DNA from: Arthrobotrys musiformis
Lineage: Eukaryota > Ascomycota > Orbiliomycetes > Orbiliales > Orbiliaceae
Assembly: GCA_036971715.1 (NCBI GenBank)
Contig: JAVHJL010000002.1
Coordinates: 4,434,501-4,498,500, forward strand
DNA length: 64,000 nucleotides
Direction of reading: 5' to 3'
The notes below the pieces were generated by a model. It was given only the letters and a program-made list of their open reading frames with translations, had not been told where the DNA came from and did no database searches. This document shows, in pieces, positions 55,331 through 64,000 of this stretch. A program made the translations under genes and the position numbers. How positions within the stretch are numbered: the first letter of the stretch is position 1; each line of letters starts with the position of its first letter.

Positions 55331-57450
55331 CTAGACAGCCTGCTGGGTCAAGGCATCCGGTGGGAGTGTTCCGGTGGCGCGGACCTATAAGATAAGATTA
55401 TTTAGTCAATTTGTCACCTCTGACAAGTTCTAGGATAACGAGCATACCTCATTGAATGCCTGCATAGCCTTAGCTAAATCCCATCCTGTCTGCTCCAGAC
55501 ACATCTCCGCATACTTTGGGGTGAGTCCCGATTGTAACATCAACTGCTCAACCATCTGCTGCTTAGGATCCGCCGACGGTTGTTCGGCGATAAGGGCAAC
55601 AGCCTGCCCGGGGATTTGAGGAACACCAGCGGGTTGTGGTGGCGCTGGCGACAGAGTCTCCTCTTGCCAGGCACTGCTTCCACCGTACGCTCGAACAAGC
55701 CACATATCCCGTCGAATAAGATATCCATTGGCACCATTCGGGAGGACCAAGAATGTTCTCGTGAAGCTCCTCTTGGATGCGATACCCTCCATAGCGACGT
55801 TCTCCGGTTCTTCATACTCCCCGTGAACGGTCATAACCATCCCGACGGTGTCCTCGAAGGAGACGTTCTTGCTGTCGTAGTTCCATTTTGTTGGGTCGGT
55901 GACATCGTGGAGGGTACGAGGAAGGGTATCCCAGTTTTTAAGGATAGCGGCGCGTCCTCTCGCACATCGGTCTTTGATAGCCGTGGGGTTGCGAAGACGA
56001 ACCATGTTGCGAGATTTGGGGATGTATGAATCCCATTTCTGAATATTGTGCTTCGTATCACCACTAAGACGGGGAGCAGATACATTGACAGAAATGGAAA
56101 ACATGGACAATTCGTCGTAGAAGTTTTGGAGGCAAAGCTTGCGGTCCGAGTCGAACATGGGGAAGAATCTACGGTTGATTAGCACCTACAAACCAAGAAG
56201 GGGCCCTTAAAGAAATACGTACGTTGACAAAAAGTTATTCGTGTGATCCTGGTCATCAACGATGCCAGATGGTTGGAGAGTCAAGGGCATCGGAGGGAAT
56301 GGGCCAGGACCAGCCGACCTGTCAGTTCGCGAGGCTGGTGGGGGATCTGGATAAGCTTCATAGTCCAGCATGGACAATGTCTTCCACCACTTCCTACAGT
56401 CTTCACGATAGTTGGGCAGTTGTGTGATTGGGTTTCCGAGAAGAATAAGCTGCTCCAGTTTGCGAAATTTGAATCGCCATGGCTCGAGCTGCTTAAACGA
56501 CGTGATGTTGTTGTTCTCGAGGCTCAAATTTTTCAATTCAGGGAAGGTAGCGGCGAGAGAGGCAACCATACTAATATCGTTCAAAGTATTGCCGGAAAGA
56601 TTGACACTGACAACCGATTCCCGTTTCTCTGCGCGGTTTGTAAATTGCTCGTCGGCGACCTTCATCATAGCGGGAAAGAGTTTCGCTCTAGTCGACTCCT
56701 GGCTGAAGAATCCACTGCCTTGCAATTGCGGATGAGTACCCAAGGCAGAAAGGTCAAGCATCTTGGCATCAGCAATATAACGTGATACGAGAACACCTTT
56801 TAAAAGTTGTGCGAGCTGTTGGGCCTCCTCAGATCGATCCACGGTTGGCTTGATAGCTGCCTGGATACTAGCAGGAAGCTCGTTAACAGGTTGGATCCTG
56901 AGGTGGCCGCCAGCAAAGGCGACATTGTCCCATTCAAGAACAGTGGGGACCTTGACTAGAGGAATCTGGAACATGATGTTGTCGCCGACAGGTCGAACCT
57001 ATAACGGTTGGTTAGTATCCATCAATATAAAACTCCAGTAGGGGCGGATCTTACTCTTCGAAGCTTCTCCTTAAGCCTTCTCTCGAGGAAAAGGATAGTT
57101 TCGGTATTGGTGACTTTCAGCTCTTTCCAACCAGACACCTTCATTTCAATAAAACCTCCGGCGGGTTGTTTGATCCCGTTAACGCTACCAACGGGGTGGC
57201 GAGCTGCATTGCGAACAGGCCTAAAGCCCTTGGAAGGACCGGCCTCTGTTTTCTGACCAGAGGCGGCGTTTGGTCTTGTCGGTCTGGTTTTGGCACCACT
57301 GATAGGACGAGCTCTGGGACCGGTGGGGGTTTGTCCACTCATGTCGAGATCTCCCTCTCTATCAAGTCGCGCCGAGGCTCTTCGCTTTTGGATACCTCCG
57401 CCGCCGGTTCGGCGACCAAGGTTAGCTGGAAGAGAGCTTCTGCCAGTCAT
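55331..57450 (-). CDS. MEX67: Mex67, mRNA export receptor
   Basis: Exons (minus) are 57450-57055, 56998-56223, 56168-55448 and 55384-55331, giving 648 residues. It carries bulk mRNA through the nuclear pore with Mtr2. Residues 1-90 are Arg/Gly-rich, RNA-binding tail. An RRM-like fold covers about 100-190. Leucine-rich repeats come at about 290-370 (LKNLSLENNNI, LEQLILLGNPI) and end LPNYREDCRKWWKTLSMLDYE. The NTF2-like domain starts FFPMFDSDRKLCLQNFYD at 392, directly after intron 2. The C-terminal UBA-like TAP-C domain includes FxxxxSGLTPKYAEMCLEQTGWDLAKA. The tiny last exon adds RATGTLPPDALTQQAV, with the LPP-A motif typical of the family's end. The large 5' gap suggests a long leader. Confidence 0.97.
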
Positions 57451-59996
57451 CGTTGCCGAGGATCTGTCAAACGATGAGTATGTTGATGTAGGTAGTGGGG
57501 TTCCTTTGAAATTGACGAAAACAGATGTGCTTCCGCGTTACTTGACGTGCTGCTGTGAAGGTTAGAATCAACTTTATTTTGTTGCGGAATGAAACGAAAT
57601 AAGCAATGGTTCTTTTTTGCAAGTCACAACCTTTGGAAAAGCAAGCCGTAAACGAAAGCTCGGGAAGAGGGTTTCTTATGCTTTCGTAAACGGCGAGGGG
57701 GGAAACAGAAATCAAAGACGTGAAATTCTTTTACCCCGGTGAAAGAAAGAATTCAAGCGTCTTGAGGAGTTTATACCGATCTTTTCGAATCGAGTTGCGC
57801 AGAGGGGGTTCTTTGGACTCGTCAAGATCGGGTTCTTTGGGAAAAAGCAGAGTGGGTTCTTTGGTTCCGGGGGTTTTCTTGGTTCGTCGGAGTCTTGCTA
57901 TGCGACTGGACTGAAGAAGAGAGGTGGAGAAGTGAAGCAGGAATCACAACAACCTCGTAAAGCTAAGTTACAAAGGCTTCGTTCAACTCCCTGGTTCACT
58001 TTTGTTCTCCGAAAGAAATCCGTTAGCCCTAAAATCGTTACATGTTCCTTCAAAGAGTACAGAAAAAATTGTAGCAAAAAAGAGAGTCCTCCAAAGCATC
58101 CGGCGATTCGAGAAGTGAGAAAGCAAGAAAGATATCCCGGTAATCCGAATTGATCATCATTCACAGACACACACGTCCACCAAATCGTCATGAAGAACCA
58201 CCACACCAGGGAGTGCCAAATAATCCAATTTCCAGTAAATCATCGTAATCCGTACGGCCTCGGGAGCATGTGGGAAGTCTGATGATGATGCCAATGGCGG
58301 GTGACCCGAGCGAGGGTTCACCTATGACATAGTTCGAAGCTGATCGCATCAGACAACCCCGTCATGCTGGCGTAAGAAAGTATCGAGAATGATTTTCGGG
58401 GAAAGTGATAGAGGAAGTTAAGAGGCCAGAGAGAGGGAGGTGAATTGTGTGAATTGTGTTCCGAGTCTTCATCGTTGCTTGTGCCGTGGATGTCGACGGG
58501 ATGACGGGCCTTCTGCAAGGACAGTCGTAGAAAAGAACATTCTTGACCAGACTTCCGGTGAAGTAAATCGGTACCCAAGAGGATTGTTAGCAAGGAGTAG
58601 CTCACCTGTGAGTGCGTTCGGTCTGTTGTTCGAGAGTTGGTTGATGATTGATGGTTGATGGTTTCTTCTTCGTTGCTGGGATCTGGGAGATGGGAGATGG
58701 CTGTTTCTTGAAGGGTTGTGACCTCCCAACCAGACGCGTCGTGAGCTTCGTTCGAATTTGCCAGAAATCGATGAGGAAAGGATAGTGAGGATGATGTCGA
58801 GAAGAATCGATGGGAGAATGGAAGGCTGGTGTCGATTCTAGGAGGAGATGAGTGAGATGGTTTTGTTGTTGGTTTGGTGGTGTGATGAAGAGGAGAAGAA
58901 GATGTGCGAAAGAGGAGTCAAGTTCAAGACGCAACAGGATCTTGAAATTCTGCGTCACTGCCAAGCCGCAGCCATTCGGCGCAAACAAACACCCAACACG
59001 CAACAACACGCCGCCACAACAGCTGACATCGTTCAAGATCCTTTCGATCCTGCCTACCCTACCTCAGTACCTAATATACAAGCTAAGCAGTATGACTATA
59101 ATACAATTCTATCCTACGGGCGGGGGCTCGATGACCAAGGAGAGGGTCCGGACGGGCAGATTGTGAGGAAGGATATAAGCTAGATTTTACGATCAGATCT
59201 ATATAAACTAAATAAGTTCTATGCACATATGTCAAGTGTATCAAACAGCACACACATTACGAGAATTCTCAATTTTAGAAGAAGAGGAACGAGACGAAAG
59301 AAGAAAGACAAGGACAACAAGCAAAGGAAATCGTAGTATTTTAGACCTTCCGTACAAAGAAATAAAAAGAAACAGAGTGATAACAATAATAAAAAAAGAA
59401 GCAAGGAAGGGAAGAAGGAAGGAAGGAAGGAAGGAAGGAAAGAGAAGACCACAATCGAAGAACACTTAAAAATCATCGACCATATAAACTCCGGCGTTGT
59501 GTGCAAGGTAGAGGATCTATCCAGAAAACGGTAGACAGGGAGGACACAAGGAAAAAGCAGGAAGTCGTAGAGAGTTAGTGAGGGAGGGGAAGATATTTGG
59601 ATTAGAGGACGGTATTGGTGTTGATAGTAGAATGAAAAGGCTAAGAGAAGGAGCACAACATAGAGGTCTTTTCGTTCGTCACTTGATTCCCGCAAATGCA
59701 TGGATAAGGGAAAGGAACATACGAAAGGGCAAATGCGAGGGTGCGAGAGAACAGCAAGAAGACTTGACAAAACTTAAAAGGTAGAGCGGGTGGTACGTAG
59801 TTCTATTCCCTCGCCTTCCCTCGTTGCGAGGAAGAACTACAAACGTAATATAACTATAGATACCAGCGAGAAAAAGTCATCTCCCACCGATACCAGCAGT
59901 GAAGACAAGAATTCCATTGTAGAAAAGGATATAAAATGGCGGTGTCGGCCGTTAGTCGGAAGGTTAGAGCGGGGATAGATATAAAACGCTTCCCGT
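57451..59996. other. Long gap upstream of MEX67
   Basis: This is 2.5 kb between the MEX67 start and the J-protein stop, both minus. Frames at 58602-59036 (-) and 58848-59183 (+) overlap antisense and lack support. A CACAG/GTGAGC string near 58605 on the minus strand could belong to a leader intron of MEX67. A GGAA repeat lies at 59415-59441. Confidence 0.4.
59415..59441 (+). repeat. (GGAA)n microsatellite
   Basis: This is a tandem GGAA/GAAG run of about six units inside a longer A/G-rich region (59270-59470). Confidence 0.85.
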
Positions 59997-61737
59997 TTAC
60001 TGAGATGCGCATTGGACACGCTCGTGGCCGGGATGCTCGTCTTCATCCTCGTCCATGGGGTTAGTGGCTCTAGCTTGAGCTTGAGCATCCAAATCCTCAA
60101 CGTGGACATCGTCAACCATTGCGTCGGCAGGGATCTGTGTTGCCGGACGGGGTGGGAGAATATCGTTGAGTTTGGCAATTACATCCTCGTCGGCGAAGTG
60201 CTTCTCAGGGAATTTGATCTCAAATTGGATGAACAGATCGCCATAGTCGTGATGTCTGTAAGATGGCATACCTTGTCCACGGACAAGTTTAAGCTCGCCT
60301 ATAAACGAAAAGAAAGATGTTAGTACATTTTACCATCACTAGAATGAAGAAAGAACAGGGGGCCCTTGGGGTTGAGCTTACCAGGGCTGATGACTTCACC
60401 GGGTAGGATCTGGACTTGCAACCAACGCTCGTCGAGGTGTTCAATCGTGATCGTGCCGCCAGCCAGAGCCGTCAAAAGATCAATCTCGGCCTTGTAGAAC
60501 AGGTTGTCATCCTTGCGCTGGAAACGGGCATGCGGCTTCTGCTCGATGACAAAAATAACGTCGCCGGGGATGATGTCCGGGCCAGCGTCTCCCTCGCCTT
60601 GAAAGGTGATTCTTTGGCCGTCCTTCATACCCTTGTCGACAGGGACATGGATGACCTTTCTCTCAAAGACCGTCTTTTTGCCCTGGCAAGCCTTGCACTT
60701 GTCCTTCTCTTTGATGATTTCCTTCTCGCCGTTACAATCCGGGCAGACGGTCTGGAAACGTTGAATCATAGGACCCATCTGTCGCATCATAGTCTTCATA
60801 CCAGCGCCGTTGCAGCCCTTGCACTTGGTGACGCTGCCCTCTTTACCACCGATACCATTGCATTTTCCGCAGACAACGGTCTTTTGGAGAGCCAGCTTGG
60901 ATGTTTTGCCTTTGTATAAGTCCTCGAGGGAAACCTTATGAACGTGGACGATATCACGGCTCTGCGAGAAATTTCGTTAGTGAATCCCCCACTCGGAAAG
61001 ATCGAATATGCGAGGGAAATACGTACTCTTTTGGGGCCCTGCTGCTGCATGTTTCCACCGCTTCCAAACATACCGCCCATACCGCCCATGCCACCGAAGA
61101 ACTGCGAGAACAAATCCTCAGCAGACATGCCACCGTCAGCTCCAGCACCAGAGAGACCCTCTTCTCCATACTGGTCGTAGATCTGACGTTTTTGGGGATC
61201 TGAGAGGACTTCATAGGCATGTGACATCTCTAAAATGACGGGCAAAATTCCGTTAGCAAAGCGTAACCTAGGCGAGTTAGGGAGATACTGGTAGTTTAAG
61301 CTACACACCCTTGAATTTCTCTGCAGCCTCCGGGCTAGGGTTCTTGTCGGGGTGGTATTTTAGGGCATTTAGCCTGTGCAATCGGTGTTAGTTGGCAGGT
61401 CCAAAAAACAGGAGAAAAAAGACATAGCTGTCTATAATCTCGTAAGTTGGAAAGCTTACCTGTATGCCTTCTTCAACTCTGACTCGGTGGCATTGTCTTT
61501 CACCTGTCAAAGCAGACGAGCTGTTAGTTAGGGCCAATCTAACGAGTTCGAACAAAAAAAACAGAGGGAAGAATAACAAAAATAGAGATAAAGCACAAAA
61601 AGATATAAAAAAAATAAAATAAAATAACATAAAATAAGAAGCAAGTTTAGGAGGGAAAAAATGGTCTCTCGAGAATGAGTGATAGGAGAGCGACGTACCC
61701 CCAGCAAAGTGTAGTATGGTTTTGTTTCAGAGGCCAT
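59997..61737 (-). CDS. YDJ1: Ydj1/Mas5-type class I J-protein (Hsp40)
   Basis: Exons (minus) are 61737-61699, 61503-61460, 61373-61309, 61229-61027, 60961-60382 and 60298-59997, giving 410 residues against 409 in yeast. The J domain has HPD at 35-37, followed by KFKEMSHAYEVLSDPQKR rebuilt across intron 3. A Gly/Phe-Met-rich linker follows (GGMGGMGGMFGSGG), then four CxxCxGxG-type zinc motifs (CGKCNGIG, CKGCNGAG, CPDCNGEK, CKACQGKK) and the two substrate-binding beta domains. The protein ends CASQ, a CaaX box identical to yeast Ydj1, predicting farnesylation and attachment to membranes. It stimulates Hsp70 ATPase in folding and protein import. Intron 1 is long (195 bases), and intron 3 uses a weak donor, GTGTGT. 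Confidence 0.97.
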
Positions 61738-62319
61738 TATGGCAGCAGTTAGGTCGAATTCGTGGTTCGGAAAGGTTTATCAAGACCGGTAACAACTCGG
61801 ATGGTAGAGATGAAGGAAAGAGTCGATGGTGCTCGATAGATTAGATAGGAGGGAGTTTTTATTGTCGGTTGCTCTCTTTTTTTTTTTTCGCTCGTTCAGT
61901 TCACCCCACCAGAAGAGGATGTAAAAACAGGACGATAGCCGATAAGGTGAGGGAGGAGTTGTTGTGGATCCGGACAGGGAACCTATCAGTCGAGTCGGAG
62001 GTTAGAGAAGATGGAAGAGGCAGTGGTGGTGATGATGATGTTGATGATGGTGATGGTGGTGATGGTGGAGAGAGAGGGAGGAAGTAGGAGAGGCAGAGGT
62101 GGTAGAAGTAGAAGTAGCGATGAAGGCTGAATAATAATATGTCAAGCTGCCTTATAATAGCAGCAGCAGCAGCAGCACAGCTACTAAAGCCAAATGGAGG
62201 GGAGGATCGAAGGTGGTGGAAATAAACGTGAGCGAAAGTCCGACTGGCCGAACAAACACACCGCCTTTTTTTTTTTTTTTTTTTTTCCCTTCCTTGTAGA
62301 TTTGCCTTAGACAAGCCGC

Positions 62320-62358
<39 letters not shown>

Positions 62359-64000
62359 CAATTAAGCCAGGGAAAAGAAAATAACGGAAAGAATCTGTTC
62401 AAGATACCTTTTTTCCTTCCTTGTTAAACAAGAAAATGGGCCTAGGCCGGGTCGGTTATGGTGTAGTCTGTAAGTAGGTGTGTATATATGTGTGTACGGG
62501 AAACAAGGTGTCTCGAATGAAACAGAGGGAAAGAAAGAATGAAAGATTTGAAAGGACAACAAAGCTACGGCTTCTCTTTCGAACTGATATATCGGTATTC
62601 AACCCCGAGAAGAAGACGATATAAAGATATAGAGAAGTAGGTATATATGCAATGTGCGGGGGGGAAACTGCGCCAGCTTGTATATTTTGTGGTTTGCGTT
62701 AAGGATTCAAAGCAGGATGGCTGATTCCTACTTGAATATATAAAGCGACCACATGCACAGCTAATCGCGGAGGTTTGGCCGTATACAAACGTCGTGTACG
62801 TCCATGCACTTGGCTAATGCAGCGAGCGCACTTGGACGATTGAACTGCTCAAAGCCACTTCGACTGGCGTTTATAATTTATATCATCCATCATACCCAAT
62901 TTAGCACTTACTTGACTCGGTATCTATCGATCGTTGTGGTTTTGGGATCAATATACGTCTATCCGTTGTATATCAATTGCAATAGTATACGCAGGTGGCC
63001 TTGAATGGAGCCCCCGTATACGTGGTAAAAGTGGTACAGTATAGAATTAAATCAAAATCGACTCAGAAGATTGAACAAAGATTTACGAAGCAAATTTAAG
63101 GACAAAGGATTCAATTTCGACTTCCAATTTGAAATTCTGCCGCGAAACTCGCAATCGGCGGCGGCGGTTTGTTCGGGACGCCAGCGACCAGCCAGCGCCA
63201 GCCTAGTCCACTTGCCGTCAGTCGGTGTATCAAACCAGTCAATCTTAGTCTGGAGAAACTGCCACAAAGGGACTCGAATCCAAAAGAAAGAATTTCGAGG
63301 ATCCATGAGTTTCCATCGCTTTCCATAGCCTTGTCATCGGCCCAGGCTGGTTTAGTCTCGACAAAAGAGAACCCCTGTTCGGGTTCCCTCGAAGAAAAAC
63401 TATCCAATGGCTGACTCTTTCCGCGCAACCAGCCTGCATATTATACGCAGGTTCTTTTTTTTTGTTTTTTTTAGAACGCCAGCATACTAGTACTAGAGCG
63501 ATGGTTCATTGCAACTTTGACCTCTACTTCGGTTTTTGTCTCGATTGTATGCACGTATGGAGTCATTCCATCTGATCTGTGGGGGGATAAGAGAAGGGAA
63601 CATCCCCATATATATTGGGTCAGATATCATCGTATCAGGCACAGGATACCAGCCAGTGGGGCAGAAGGCGGCGGCCTGAGCTACCCGGAAGCTCGGGTAA
63701 ATGGTGGAAAGTGTGGCTTAGTTAAGGTGGCTCGGTTAAAGTGGCGAGTTCCAACACCCGCAACACAACATTCCGACCGACTGACGTTAGTGTCGGGGTA
63801 ATCTCGAGGCCAGAAGAGACGTCTAGTCCAGTCTCGTGAGAGTGCAGAGTGTTCTTAGAAATGAAAACTAAGTACTTACTTAAGTATCTACTTACCTAAG
63901 TACCGTAGGGGGTTTTGATACGTTTTTCCGACCGCTTTTAAAAATTAAGACGTTTCATAAAGCATTTAAGACGACTTTTAAGTCCTTCGAAGGCCGGCTT
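61738..64000. other. Gene-free, low-complexity end of window
   Basis: This 2.3 kb contains the J-protein promoter, GGTGATGAT repeats (62025-62070), GCA repeats (62158-62178), a T tract (62266-62286) and an A tract (62321-62357). After 62700 composition is mixed. Small frames at 63052-63439 overlap on both strands without support. Confidence 0.5.
62266..62357. repeat. T21 - 34-base spacer - A37 inverted homopolymer pair
   Basis: There is an uninterrupted T run of about 21 at 62266-62286 and an A run of about 37 at 62321-62357, separated by 34 bases. The two could pair as a hairpin. Exact lengths are uncertain because homopolymers are error-prone in sequencing. Confidence 0.8.

Noticed and set aside
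58602..59183. Overlapping frames on both strands upstream of MEX67
   Set aside because: They are mutually antisense, low complexity, and more likely leader or promoter DNA of MEX67.
59241..59770. Hydrophobic minus frames (Leu/Phe/Ser-rich)
   Set aside because: They translate the reverse of an A/G-rich microsatellite region. No real membrane protein is indicated.
62152..62361. Minus frame starting in a run of phenylalanines
   Set aside because: It is simply the translation of the A and T tracts.
1..64000. CRISPR arrays, bacterial operons, phage or plasmid features
   Set aside because: Spliceosomal introns, tRNA introns and eukaryote-only genes show a fungal nuclear sequence. No regular spaced repeats of CRISPR type were seen.

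Overview
The window is nuclear DNA of a filamentous ascomycete (Pezizomycotina; the class cannot be fixed from this sequence). The evidence is short introns, mostly 50-90 bases, with GTAAGT/GTATGT-type donors and CTAAC/CTAAT branch sites, intron-bearing tRNA-Phe genes, and single-copy eukaryotic genes: VPS53, YTH1, HEM12, MSH1, MEX67 and a YDJ1-type J-protein. I assembled spliced models by hand from reading-frame continuity, splice consensus and family motifs. Exon coordinates are given in each entry.

Layout. 1-6 kb: the 3' end of an unrecognised gene (+), a coiled-coil lysine-rich protein (+) and a TP-rich disordered protein with a KEN box (+). 6.3-11.4 kb (-): VPS53, then a UDP-glucose 4,6-dehydratase of rhamnose synthesis. 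13.9-17.2 kb (-): an adhesin-like protein with Asp/Gly/His-rich repeats and Thr-rich repeats, then YTH1. 18.6-30.4 kb is accessory in character. It holds a 10-exon gene joining a B-box-like zinc finger, a P-loop GTPase-like domain, a RING-like finger and a patatin phospholipase, followed by a small membrane-anchored protein (-), a 90-residue orphan (+) and a 793-residue orphan (-). 31.2-35.4 kb: secreted dipeptidyl-peptidase V (+) convergent with HEM12 (-). 36.4-40 kb: two unrecognised proteins. 40-48 kb has no protein gene that I can support, only two near-identical tRNA-Phe(GAA) genes with introns. 48.2-50.4 kb: a small protein behind a TATA box and two 5'-leader introns, and a small secreted cysteine-rich protein. 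51-61.7 kb (-): mitochondrial MSH1, MEX67 and the YDJ1-type J-protein. The last 2.3 kb is gene-free and low in complexity.

Most genes are unlinked housekeeping functions: Golgi retrieval, mRNA 3'-end processing and export, haem synthesis, mitochondrial DNA maintenance and chaperoning. The strongest candidate for an under-described system is the zinc finger/GTPase/RING/patatin protein at 18644-23034. Its layout, sensor-like nucleotide switch followed by a lipase effector, resembles innate-immune or incompatibility proteins. It lies between two imperfect 35-base direct repeats about 6 kb apart, and a small membrane-anchored protein of unknown role lies 1.1 kb beyond its 3' end.
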